Source of the DNA: Actinomycetota bacterium
GTDB lineage: Bacteria > Actinomycetota > Thermoleophilia > Solirubrobacterales > 70-9
NCBI GenBank assembly: GCA_005884985.1
Contig: VAYK01000036.1
Location: 1 to 15,073, forward strand
Length of the DNA stretch: 15,073 bases
Reading direction: 5' to 3'
Position 1 is the first letter of the stretch. Each line of letters opens with the position of its first letter. The notes beneath the pieces are model-generated. The model was given only the letters and a program-made list of their open reading frames with translations, was not told the origin of the DNA and did not search any database. Both the position numbers and the translations under genes were made by a program. This document shows positions 1 through 8,045 of the stretch, in pieces.

Positions 1-363
1 GGCCTTCTTCGACAGGAACAGGGCCTGCCCCATGCGGATCGGCTCGTCGGCCAGGATCTTCGGTCCAGCCTCCGCGCACCAATGGAGGACGTCGATCGTC
101 GGGACGACCTCCATCGTGTAGCTCTCGGTGATCGGCTTTCCCTGCTCGCGGGTGAGGAGCTCGGCCACCTCATCGACCTCCTCGACCAGCACGCCGGCCG
201 CCCTGCGTAGATAGCGGGCCCGGTCGGCGAGCGTGAGCTGCCCCCAGAAGGGCTGCACCTCGGCGACGTCGTCGACGACCGACTGCACCTGGTCTGGCTT
301 CAGCGTCTCGACCGTGCCCACGAGCTCGCCGGTGGCGGGGTTGAACGACTCGAGCTGCCCCAT
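1..363 (-). CDS. Aldehyde dehydrogenase family protein, N-terminal part (runs off the left edge)
   Basis: This is the first 121 codons of an NAD(P)-dependent aldehyde dehydrogenase, which oxidises an aldehyde to a carboxylate in the cytoplasm. The protein starts MGQLESFNPATGELVGTV, where FNPATGE is the usual opening strand of the family. It continues with LTLADRARYLRRAAGVLVEE and LLTREQGKPITES, matching the helix and the xREQGKP segment that precede the Rossmann fold. The catalytic Cys and Glu lie outside the window, so the substrate cannot be named; succinate semialdehyde and other short-chain aldehydes are candidates. The ATG is read from bases 363-361, and a -10-like TAGAAT lies 9 bases upstream. 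A 271-bp hairpin-rich gap separates it from rarA on the same strand. It differs clearly in sequence from the aldehyde dehydrogenase at the right edge. Confidence 0.9.
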   Translation of the reverse strand, partial: MGQLESFNPATGELVGTVETLKPDQVQSVVDDVAEVQPFWGQLTLADRARYLRRAAGVLVEEVDEVAELLTREQGKPITESYTMEVVPTIDVLHWCAEAGPKILADEPIRMGQALFLSKKA

Positions 364-372
364 CAGGCGCCG

Positions 373-378
373 ATTCTA
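373..378 (-). promoter_or_regulatory. Possible -10 box for the left-edge aldehyde dehydrogenase
   Basis: On the minus strand this reads TAGAAT, matching TANNNT, and ends 9 bases before the ATG at 363. Transcription would start within about 3 bases of the start codon, giving a very short or absent leader. I see no clear -35 hexamer. If the box is real, the hairpins at 391-634 lie upstream of this promoter and so belong to the rarA 3' region or to a separate RNA. Confidence 0.4.
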
Positions 379-390
379 CGGCTCGGACCC

Positions 391-403
391 GGGACGAAGT
401 CCC
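391..403. other. Short hairpin GGGAC-GAA-GTCCC
   Basis: Five perfect base pairs (391-395 with 399-403) close a 3-base loop. It is the outermost of six hairpins that fill the gap between rarA and the left-edge aldehyde dehydrogenase. Its role is unknown. Confidence 0.45.
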
Positions 404-435
404 CCTAGCCAGTAGTTGTGCGAGCCAGACGAGCT

Positions 436-471
436 CGGCGGCCCCGCGACGATCGCGTCGCGGGGCCGCCG
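436..471. other. Perfect 15-bp GC-rich stem-loop
   Basis: Bases 436-450 are exactly complementary to 457-471 around the 6-base loop GATCGC. The stem is almost all G and C, so it should be very stable as RNA from either strand. Neither side is followed by a run of T, so it is not a classical intrinsic terminator, although actinobacterial terminators often lack a U tract. It may be a terminator, an RNA-stability element, or part of a structured RNA together with the neighbouring hairpins. Confidence 0.6.
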
Positions 472-479
472 TGTTCCTC

Positions 480-577
480 GCCGCACGCGGGTGGTCGCTG
501 CGGCATGGGCTCGGTCTTTCAGGAAAGCGCGAAAGCCCCGCCTCTTTCGGCTCTAGGCCCAGAACACCGATCTGGCC
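480..577. other. Three further adjacent hairpins in the rarA/aldehyde dehydrogenase gap
   Basis: Three stems follow one another. GCCGCA at 480-485 pairs with TGCGGC at 499-504. CGAAAG at 530-535 pairs with CTTTCG at 544-549. GGCC-C-AGA at 556-563 pairs with TCTGGCC at 571-577, with one bulged base. Each is modest alone, but together with the stems at 436-471 and 580-634 they make the gap almost continuously foldable. I recognise no known RNA family, no tRNA and no credible reading frame here. Confidence 0.4.
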
Positions 578-579
578 GT

Positions 580-634
580 GGAGTTGCGGCGCGACCCGGC
601 GGGGCGTCCATGCCCCAGGGTCGCGTGCAACTCC
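580..634 (-). terminator. 55-nt compound stem-loop directly after the rarA stop codon
   Basis: On the minus strand this begins at the base after the rarA TAG (637-635). The outer stem is GGAGTTGC (580-587) with GCAACTCC (627-634). After a small internal loop comes CGCGACCC (590-597) with GGGTCGCG (618-625). An inner GGGGC/GCCCC stem (601-605 with 612-616) closes the loop. That is about 21 base pairs in all. Its position suggests a transcription terminator or mRNA 3'-end stabiliser for rarA. No U tract follows, so factor-independent termination is an inference. Confidence 0.45.
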
Positions 635-1987
635 CTAGCCTGAGCTGCGCCCGGGCTCGCCGAGATGGCGTCGGATCGCCTCGAGCCGGCGCCCAAGCTC
701 CGCTTCGAACCCACGGTCGGTGGGCTCGTAGAAGCGCTCGGCCTCGAGGCCCTCCGGCATCACCGGCTGACCGGCGAGGCCACCAGGCTCTTCATGCGGG
801 TAGACGTAGCCGATCCCGCGACCGAGCCTTTGAGCACCCGGGTAATGAGCGTCCTGGAGGTATGAGGGGGGCGGCTTTGCGCCGTGCTCGCGAACGTGCG
901 CGGTGGCTCGCTGGATGCCCCGGTAGGAGGCGTTCGACTTCGGGGCCAGCGCCAGGTAGGCGGCGGCCTGAGCGAGGTTGAGACGGCACTCGGGCAGACC
1001 CACGCGGTCCACCGCATCGGCCGCGGCGTTGGCGACGACGAGCGCCTGCGGGTCCGCGTTGCCGACGTCCTCGGAGGCGAGGATCACCATCCGCCGGGCG
1101 ACGAAGCGGGGGTCCTCGCCGCCCTCGAGCATCACCGCCAGGTAGTAGAGGGATGCGTCGGGGTCGGAGGCGCGGGTGGCCTTGATCCATGCCGAGATGT
1201 AGTCGTAGTGGCGGTCACCCTCGCGGTCGTAGGTGAGCGCCTTGCGCTGCAGCGCGTCCTCGGCGGTGTCGAGGTCGACCGGATGGCCCCCAGCCCGCGC
1301 GGTCTCCACCGCGCGCTCGAGCGCCGAGAGCGCGATTCGGGCGTCTCCGCCGGAGCGCTCGGCGAGCAGCTCCAGGGCCGCCGGCTCGATCTCGGGAGGG
1401 TCGGGGATTCCCCGCTCGGGATCTGCCAGGGCGCGATCCAGCAAGCGGCGTATGTGGCCCGGTTCCAACGGACGCAGCTCATAGAGCTGCGTCCGTGAAA
1501 GAAGCGCCGAGTTGACCTCGAAATAGGGGTTCTCGGTCGTTGCCCCGATCAGCGTCACCAGCCCCTCCTCTACCGCTGGTAGGAGGGCATCCTGCTGCGC
1601 CTTGTTGAAGCGATGGATCTCGTCGAGGAAGAAGATCGTCGGCTCGTCCGCGGCGCTGCGGCGCTCCTCGGCCCGCCCGATCACGGCGCGGACCTCGGCG
1701 CGCCCCGCGTTCACCGCCGAGAACTCCTCGAAGGCGCCACGGCAGGCGATGGCGATGATCCGGGCGAGGGTCGTCTTCCCGGACCCGGGCGGCCCGTACA
1801 AGATCGCCGAGTGGGGCTCCCCGGTCTCGACCGCCGCCCGCAGCGCCGACCCCTCGCCCAGCAGGTGGTCCTGCCCGAGAAGCTCCTCCAGCGATCGCGG
1901 TCGCATCCGCACCGGCAGGGGCGCCTGTGAGGGTGGAACGCCCGTGCGTCGCCGGGCCGCTTCACCAGTATCGAACAACCTCTCCAT
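635..1987 (-). CDS. rarA: Replication-associated recombination protein A (MgsA/WRNIP1-type AAA ATPase)
   Basis: RarA is a clamp-loader-like AAA+ ATPase that acts at stalled replication forks and binds SSB and DNA ends (family knowledge). The 450-aa product matches the usual length of about 450. Visible parts are MRPRSLEELLGQDHLLG (residues 28-44), the characteristic N-terminal segment; Walker A GPPGSGKT (65-72); Walker B IFFLDEIHRFNKAQQDALLP (118-137); and sensor-1 region GATTENPYFEVNSALLSR (148-165). The C-terminal half has the family segments SDPDASLYYLAVMLEGGEDPRF and VILASEDVGNADPQAL. I chose the ATG at 1987 (MERLFDT) because the open frame upstream to 2203 is arginine-rich and antisense to the permease gene. 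No ribosome-binding site is visible, so a leaderless mRNA or the adjacent GTG at 1990 is possible. It is divergent from the permease gene with only 12 bp between the two start codons. Confidence 0.96.
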   Translation of the reverse strand: MERLFDTGEAARRRTGVPPSQAPLPVRMRPRSLEELLGQDHLLGEGSALRAAVETGEPHSAILYGPPGSGKTTLARIIAIACRGAFEEFSAVNAGRAEVRAVIGRAEERRSAADEPTIFFLDEIHRFNKAQQDALLPAVEEGLVTLIGATTENPYFEVNSALLSRTQLYELRPLEPGHIRRLLDRALADPERGIPDPPEIEPAALELLAERSGGDARIALSALERAVETARAGGHPVDLDTAEDALQRKALTYDREGDRHYDYISAWIKATRASDPDASLYYLAVMLEGGEDPRFVARRMVILASEDVGNADPQALVVANAAADAVDRVGLPECRLNLAQAAAYLALAPKSNASYRGIQRATAHVREHGAKPPPSYLQDAHYPGAQRLGRGIGYVYPHEEPGGLAGQPVMPEGLEAERFYEPTDRGFEAELGRRLEAIRRHLGEPGRSSG

Positions 1988-1999
1988 CACGAATTCAGT

Positions 2000-2708
2000 A
2001 TGACCCCGGCGATGGGCGCGCTCGAGCTGATCGCGTTGGCGCTCTGGTCGTTCGCGGTTTCGGCCGCGGGCGGACTGGTGGGCCTGGTGCTGGGAAACCT
2101 GCGCCTGCCGCTCGTCGTCCTGCTCGCCTCCTCGCCAGCGGCGGGAGCCGGGGCGAACGTGGCGATCTCGGGGGTGGCGGCAACGACCGCGGCGACCGCT
2201 CACGCACGCGCCGGGCGCATCAGCTGGCGGCTGTTCGCCTGGATGGCGCCGACCTCACTCGCTGGAGCCATCGCCGGCGGCCTGATCTCAGGGGCTCTGC
2301 CAAGCCGGGTGCTGCTCGGCGTGATCGCCGTGGTGGTGCTATATGGCGCCACCGAGGTCGCTCGCTATCGCCGTCCCGCCCAGAGCAGGCAGCGGCGGGA
2401 TCGTCGGGCTGATCCTCGGCTCGTTGCGGCTGCCGGCGATGGTCAGGTGGGTGGGCGTCGGCCCATACGAGGCCGTGGGCACCAACGCCGCGGTCGGAGC
2501 GATCGTCGGGGTCGGTGGGCTCCTGGGACACCTGCCGAGCGGTGTCGACTGGGACCTGTTCGCGGTCGGCGCCGCGGCGGCGATCCCCGGCGCCTACGTC
2601 GGCTCGCACCTAACTGGCCTTCTTGACGAGTCGGCGCTGCTTCGCGCCTGCGCCGCGGTCCTCGTCGTCAGCGGACTGTCGATGCTCGTGCAGGCAATCG
2701 TCGGTTGA
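2000..2708 (+). CDS. TauE/SafE (DUF81) family membrane permease, frameshifted as written
   Basis: Members of this family are sulfite exporter TauE/SafE-type membrane proteins that move sulfonates, sulfite or other organic anions. The family has two homologous halves, and both are visible but in different frames. The first half (from 2000) has SAAGGLVGLVLGNLRLPLVV and then hydrophobic helices to about ATEVARYRRP. The second half, in the next frame, has SGGIVGLILGSLRLP, GPYEAVGTNAAVGAIVG and a hydrophobic tail ending VQAIVG at 2708. The switch lies near 2360-2400, in the loop between halves. The span of 709 bases fits one extra base in an otherwise 235-aa protein. The alternative ATG at 2012 has TATGAC 8 bases upstream and may be the real start. 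The substrate is unknown. It precedes the M20 peptidase by 23 bp, but that gene has its own promoter. Confidence 0.8.
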
Positions 2709-2719
2709 GAACACGCGAG

Positions 2720-2725
2720 TAACCT
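2720..2725 (+). promoter_or_regulatory. -10 box of a leaderless promoter for the M20 peptidase operon
   Basis: TAACCT matches TANNNT and occupies -12 to -7 relative to the ATG at 2732, so transcription should begin at the A of the start codon. No ribosome-binding site is present in the 23-bp gap after the permease gene, which agrees with a leaderless mRNA. No good -35 is visible. Confidence 0.55.
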
Positions 2726-2731
2726 GGGCCC

Positions 2732-4093
2732 ATGGGTGAGGAGACGGCCGCGCCAGCCAGGACCGAAGCCGGGGGCAAGGTCGGAAGCGAAGCAGTGGCA
2801 CTCCTGCAGGAGCTGATCAGGATCGACACAGTCAACCCGCCCGGCAACGAGGAGCATGCCCAGTTGCTGCTGGCCGAGACCCTGACCGAAGCGGGCTTCG
2901 AGTCCGAGCTGCTGGCCGCGGAGCCCGGACGTCCGAACCTGGTCGCGCGGCTGCGCGGCGATATCGCGGGACCGACGCTCTGCCTGCTGGGCCACGCGGA
3001 CACGGTCCCGGCCGACACCTCCGAGTGGAGCTTCGATCCATGGGCGGGCGACGTCGTTGACGGAGAGGTTCGCGGCCGCGGCGCGCAAGACATGAAGGAC
3101 CAGGTCGCCGCCGAGGTGGCCGCGGCGGCGGCGCTCGGCCGCGACGGCTGGCGGCCGCGCAAGGGAGAGCTCTTGGTCGTCACCACCGCCGACGAGGAGA
3201 TGGGAGCGGCGGCGGGAGCCCAGTGGCTGTGCCGCGAGCACCCCGAGAAGGTGCGCTCTGACTACGTGCTCAACGAGGGCGGCGGCATCTCCTTCGAGTT
3301 GGACGGCCGCCGCTTCTACACACTCTGCGTGGGCGAGAAGGGACCGTGCCGTTTCGTGATGCGGGCGCGCGGCGTCGCTGGTCACGCCTCGCTCCCGGGC
3401 GTGGGAGACAACGCGCTCCTGAAGCTCGCCCCCGCGCTGGAGCGCCTGCGCGAGCAGCCGCCGCTCGAGCCGACGCCTGAAGGCGTGGCCTTCGTGGCGG
3501 CGCTGACCGGGAGGGAGATCGACGTGCAAGAGCCCGACGCGCTGGAAGCCGCCGTCGAGCGGCTGCGTGAGGCGGCCCCCGAGGTCACCGCCTACCTCGT
3601 GGAGCCGATGCTGAGGGTGACGCTGGTGCCAACCGTGGCCAGCGCGTCCGTGAAGGAGAACGTGATCCCCTCGCGCGCCGAGGTCCTGGTCGACTGCCGA
3701 GTGCCCCCGGGCATGGGCCGCACGGAGGCGCTCGAGCATGCCCAGGCGGTGTTGGGCGAGGCGGCGGAAGGACTCGAGCTGGAGTTCACGGACACGGTGG
3801 TGGGGAACCGCTCCTCAGCCGACTCGCCCCTGGCCACGGCGATCGAGGAATGGCTTGGCGAGGCTGACCCGCCGGCCACCCTGCTCCCGATCGTCATGGC
3901 CGGCTTCAGCGACAGCCACTGGTTCCGGGAGGCGTTCGACTCGGCCGTCGTCTACGGCTTCTGCCCGCAGCGGGAGATGGCACTGCCGGAGGCGGCGCCG
4001 CTCATTCACGGGGCCGATGAGCGTGCGGCGGTCGCCGACATCGACCTCGCCGCCCGGTTCTACCTCGACATCGTCCGGGATGTGCTCGGATGA
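2732..4093 (+). CDS. M20-family zinc metallopeptidase (ArgE/DapE/ACY1/CPG2-type)
   Basis: This is a 453-aa cytoplasmic hydrolase that probably cleaves an amide bond in an N-acyl amino acid, dipeptide or carbamoyl compound with two zinc ions. The opening LLQELIRIDTVNPPGNE (24-40) is typical of the family. Metal and catalytic residues are H88 and D90 in LLGHADTVP, the bridging D120 in GRGAQDMKD, E155/E156 in TADEEMG, E182 in LNEGGG, and the last zinc ligand H426 in LIHGADERAAV. GVAGHASLP (214-222) marks the dimerisation-domain loop containing the substrate-contacting His. All key residues are present, so the enzyme looks active. It is the first gene of an operon: its TGA overlaps the next ATG (ATGA, 4090-4093). 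The exact substrate cannot be deduced; related enzymes include acetylornithine deacetylase and succinyl-diaminopimelate desuccinylase, and this may be neither. Confidence 0.93.
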   Translation: MGEETAAPARTEAGGKVGSEAVALLQELIRIDTVNPPGNEEHAQLLLAETLTEAGFESELLAAEPGRPNLVARLRGDIAGPTLCLLGHADTVPADTSEWSFDPWAGDVVDGEVRGRGAQDMKDQVAAEVAAAAALGRDGWRPRKGELLVVTTADEEMGAAAGAQWLCREHPEKVRSDYVLNEGGGISFELDGRRFYTLCVGEKGPCRFVMRARGVAGHASLPGVGDNALLKLAPALERLREQPPLEPTPEGVAFVAALTGREIDVQEPDALEAAVERLREAAPEVTAYLVEPMLRVTLVPTVASASVKENVIPSRAEVLVDCRVPPGMGRTEALEHAQAVLGEAAEGLELEFTDTVVGNRSSADSPLATAIEEWLGEADPPATLLPIVMAGFSDSHWFREAFDSAVVYGFCPQREMALPEAAPLIHGADERAAVADIDLAARFYLDIVRDVLG

Positions 4094-4959
4094 GCCAGTC
4101 GGGAAATGGCGCCTCTGCCGATCCCACGGTGGGCGACGGCGACAGACAGGAGCCGCCGCTTCGGCTGGGTGGGATGGCACTTCGCAACGGCCTGCTGATC
4201 CACGGCCCAAGCGCCTGGGCCGCGGCGGCCCGCACCCGCGACGGCCGCATCGAGGTGTCCTCGGGCCCCAAGCCCGTGTTCTCGCGCGGGCGGCTCGGCT
4301 CGACGCCGCTGCTTCGTGGCCCCCTGCGGCTCGCGGAGGCGTTCGCCGTCATCCCGGTGGCGCGCCGCCGGCTGCCGGCGGCGCGGCTGCCCGCGGCGGT
4401 AAGCGCGGCGATCCGCCGCATGGGACGGCCAACGACCTCGGGCGGCCGCGCGACCTTGCGCGAGGGCGTGATCGCGGTCCTCGGAGTGCTGCCGGCGGCG
4501 GCGGCGCTCCGCGACCGGGACCTGGCCGCGTACCACGGCGTCGAGCACAAGGCGATCGGCGCCTATGAACGTCACATCCTGGACCCCGCCGACGCCCCCA
4601 AGGAACACGAGCGCTGCGGCTCCAACCTGATCGCGCCCCTGCTGATCCTCTCGGTGGCCGGCCAGCTGGTCACGGAGAGGCTGTTCAGGCATCCGGGGCC
4701 GCTGCCGCGGGCGATCGCTGGTACCGCGAGCGTCTCGGGGGCGGTGGAGCTGTTCGCCTACGCCGAACGCCGGCCCAACTCGCCGCTCGGCCGCGCGATC
4801 CACGGCATCGGTCACGAGATCCAGCGCCTTTTCTCGACCCGCGAGCCCACCTCCGAGCAGCTCGAGGTGGGCTCGGCCGCGCTGCGGGAGATCCTGCGTG
4901 CGGAGGCGGCGCTGGCAGGGTCCGTTCAGGCCGGGGCTGGGACTGCCGATACCTTGTAG
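4090..4959 (+). CDS. DUF1385 (YqhQ-like) family protein
   Basis: This 289-aa protein belongs to the uncharacterised DUF1385/YqhQ family. The diagnostic motifs are the N-terminal LGGMALRNGLLIHGP (26-40), YHGVEHKAIGAYE (148-160) and HERCGSNL (173-180). Conserved His, Glu and Cys in these motifs suggest metal binding or catalysis, but no reaction is established. Hydrophobic stretches around 124-140 (GVIAVLGVLPAAAAL) and 180-194 (IAPLLILSVAGQL) suggest membrane association. The first 20 residues look disordered. Start and stop are secure: the ATG overlaps the upstream peptidase stop by 4 bases, implying translational coupling, and the FtsH-type protease starts 32 bp downstream. The context hints at a role in envelope protein or peptide turnover, which is inference from neighbours only. 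Confidence 0.88.
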   Translation: MSQSGNGASADPTVGDGDRQEPPLRLGGMALRNGLLIHGPSAWAAAARTRDGRIEVSSGPKPVFSRGRLGSTPLLRGPLRLAEAFAVIPVARRRLPAARLPAAVSAAIRRMGRPTTSGGRATLREGVIAVLGVLPAAAALRDRDLAAYHGVEHKAIGAYERHILDPADAPKEHERCGSNLIAPLLILSVAGQLVTERLFRHPGPLPRAIAGTASVSGAVELFAYAERRPNSPLGRAIHGIGHEIQRLFSTREPTSEQLEVGSAALREILRAEAALAGSVQAGAGTADTL

Positions 4960-4972
4960 GTGCGAACCCTTT

Positions 4973-4980
4973 GGGGGAGG
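4973..4980 (+). promoter_or_regulatory. Ribosome-binding site that decides the FtsH-family start
   Basis: GGGGGAGG is a strong purine-rich match to the anti-Shine-Dalgarno. It lies 11 bases before the ATG at 4992 and would fall inside the coding region if the upstream TTG at 4971 were used. This supports the ATG at 4992. Confidence 0.6.
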
Positions 4981-4991
4981 CTCGACCGCAG

Positions 4992-6562
<1,571 letters not shown>

Positions 6563-6566
<4 letters not shown>

Positions 6567-7285
6567 AGCTCGAGCGCCACCCGCATCAACTCGACCGAGC
6601 GCCCGAGCTCGAAGGCACGATCGCCGGGTGCCGCGAGGATCGACTCCGCCCGGCGCCCCAGACCAGCGCTGCGGGCGATCCCCTTCTCGTTCAGTGCCCA
6701 CTCGCCGCGCTCCGCCAGCGCCGCCTGTGCCGCCTCGATCGCCGCCTTGGCGAGCAGCCCGACACACGTGGCCACGTCGCCGCGCTCGGCGATCGCCTCG
6801 GCGACGCCCAGGGAGAACGCCGCGCTCGCCCGCCAGCGGGGAGGCGCGGACCCGCGCAGCGGCTCGGGGAACGCCGGGCGCGGCAGCTCGCCGGCCAGCA
6901 CCTCGGCGAGGGCAAGCTCTCCGGCGAGCACGTACGTGGCCATTCCCGCCACGTAGCCCTCGACCTGGTCGATCTCGTAGCGGCCGGCCTCGGCCTCGGC
7001 GAGCCAGTGCTCGACGGCGTCGAGTTCGCGGTACAGCAGATCGACCCGCTGCCCGTCCACCGTCAGCGAGGCCCCGCCGTTGACCAGCCGACCCCAATCG
7101 CCCGGCTCGACCACCTCGCCCTCGAATCCCAGCGCTCGCACGTCCTCCGCGCTGATCCGATCACGGTAGTACAGGCCGAAGTCCCAGTCGCTCTCCTCCC
7201 GCGCGGTCGCAGCGGCGCGGGAGCCGCCCAGGGTCACCGCAACCACTCCGGGGAGGTCGCGAAGGCGCTCGGCGAGCTTGCGCAT
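6563..7285 (-). CDS. Nucleotidyltransferase-domain protein (DNA polymerase beta superfamily)
   Basis: This 240-aa protein carries the Pol-beta-type nucleotidyltransferase signature: GGSRAAA (20-26), the two metal-binding aspartates in SDWDFGLYYR (D33, D35), and a third acidic residue D82 in QRVDLLYREL. Such enzymes transfer a nucleotide to a small molecule, RNA or protein. The remaining two thirds is predicted largely helical and resembles the C-terminal region of stand-alone bacterial nucleotidyltransferases, some of them aminoglycoside-modifying-like. No partner HEPN or antitoxin gene is adjacent, so a toxin-antitoxin role is not supported. The ATG at 7285 has AAGACT at -12 to -7, a poor -10 match. 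The substrate is unknown. The stop codon overlaps that of the FtsH-family gene (CTAG at 6563-6566). Confidence 0.85.
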
Positions 7286-7355
7286 GACGCCAGTCTTGCG
7301 CGCCCCGGCCGTCTTGTCCGCCCGGGCTCCTGCGAGAGGCCAATGTCACCGTCAA

Positions 7356-7361
7356 TAGACT
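7356..7361 (+). promoter_or_regulatory. -10 box of a leaderless promoter for the epimerase operon
   Basis: TAGACT (TANNNT) lies at -13 to -8 relative to the GTG at 7369, so the transcript should start at or within a base of the start codon. No ribosome-binding site is seen. It is in the 83-bp divergent gap with the nucleotidyltransferase gene. Confidence 0.5.
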
Positions 7362-7368
7362 GGCTTCG

Positions 7369-7803
7369 GTGTTCCAGCTCATTGATCACGTGGGCTTTGC
7401 GGTATCCGACCTGGAGCAGGCGGTGGCCCTCTACGAGGACACCTTCGGGATGCCGGTCGTGCACCGGGAGACGGTCGAATCGCAGGGCGTGGAGGCGATG
7501 CTGCTCGAGGTCGGCGACGGGCACGTCGAGCTGCTCCGCCCCCTGGGGCCAGACACCGTGGTGGGCCGGTTCATCGCCAAGCGCGGCGAGGGCCTTCACC
7601 ACGTCGCCTACCGAGTCGAGAACATCGATAAGACGCTGGCCACGCTGAGGAAGTCCGGCGTCGAGCTGATCGACTCCGAGGCGCGAGTCGGCATCTGGGG
7701 CAGCCGCGTCGCATTCCTGCATCCGACGGCGACCGGCGGCGCGCTCACCGAGCTTGTCGAGCCGGTCGAGGGCGACTGGCGACGCCGAGGAGGAAGCCGA
7801 TGA
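7369..7803 (+). CDS. mce: Methylmalonyl-CoA epimerase (VOC superfamily)
   Basis: This enzyme interconverts (2R)- and (2S)-methylmalonyl-CoA between propionyl-CoA carboxylase and methylmalonyl-CoA mutase, as in propionate, odd-chain fatty acid and branched amino acid breakdown. The 144-aa length is standard. It has two VOC repeats: IDHVGFAVSDLEQAVALYED at the start and GLHHVAYRVENIDKTLATLR at 75-94. Likely metal ligands are H7, E54 (VELLRP), H78 and E128 (LTELVEP). The phrase GRFIAKRGEGLHHVAY is characteristic of this epimerase and separates it from glyoxalase I, which is the main alternative. It starts with GTG, and a longer start is unlikely because the promoter box is immediately upstream. 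The stop overlaps the next gene by ATGA (7800-7803). No mutase or carboxylase gene is in the window. Confidence 0.9.
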   Translation: MFQLIDHVGFAVSDLEQAVALYEDTFGMPVVHRETVESQGVEAMLLEVGDGHVELLRPLGPDTVVGRFIAKRGEGLHHVAYRVENIDKTLATLRKSGVELIDSEARVGIWGSRVAFLHPTATGGALTELVEPVEGDWRRRGGSR

Positions 7804-8045
7804 CCGAGGAGATGAAGCGGGTCGAGATCGGGTTCGGAGGTGGCCAGGTGATGAGCTCCCGCCTCGAGGCCAGGTATCTCGAGGCGCTACGGGAGGCGCT
7901 GGTCTCCACCGACAAGCTGGCGAGCGAAGCCGCCAGCTGGTACGAGCTCGAGTCCGAGGACGGCGTGATCTCGCTCGATCTGCGTCAGGTGGTGTTCGTG
8001 CGTGTCGCCGCCGCCCCCCACACGATCGGCTTCTCGGGCACGTGA
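7800..8045 (+). CDS. Conserved small hypothetical protein (81 aa), possibly DUF3107-like
   Basis: I do not firmly recognise this gene. It encodes 81 aa with pattern MKRVEIGFGGGQ, a helical middle (RLEARYLEALREALV), then two strands WYELESEDGVISLDLRQVVFVRVA and a GFSG ending. The general plan of a first strand, a helix, a ligand-like strand pair and a closing xxGF resembles the small actinobacterial DUF3107 proteins, but similarity is only visual. The reading frame is secure because both ends are coupled: ATGA with the epimerase (7800-7803) and GTGA with the methyltransferase (8042-8045). It lacks cysteines, a signal peptide and membrane segments, so it is probably a soluble cytoplasmic protein. 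Confidence 0.7.
   Translation: MTEEMKRVEIGFGGGQVMSSRLEARYLEALREALVSTDKLASEAASWYELESEDGVISLDLRQVVFVRVAAAPHTIGFSGT

Noticed and set aside
364..634. A tRNA, tmRNA or known structured RNA in the gap
   Set aside because: I searched by eye for T-loop, anticodon-stem and CCA-type signals and for SRP or RNase P cores and found none. Only generic hairpins are supported.
418..981. A 187-codon plus-strand open frame across the hairpin-rich gap
   Set aside because: Its protein is Arg/Gly/Pro-rich low-complexity sequence, and it overlaps the end of rarA on the other strand. No ribosome-binding site or family signal is seen.
1988..2203. N-terminal extension of RarA by 72 residues
   Set aside because: The extension is Arg/Gln/His-rich and antisense to the permease gene. 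The family start MERLFD at 1987 fits the usual length.
2594..3739. A 381-codon minus-strand open frame
   Set aside because: It is antisense to the M20 peptidase, which has all its catalytic residues, and it shows no recognisable domain.
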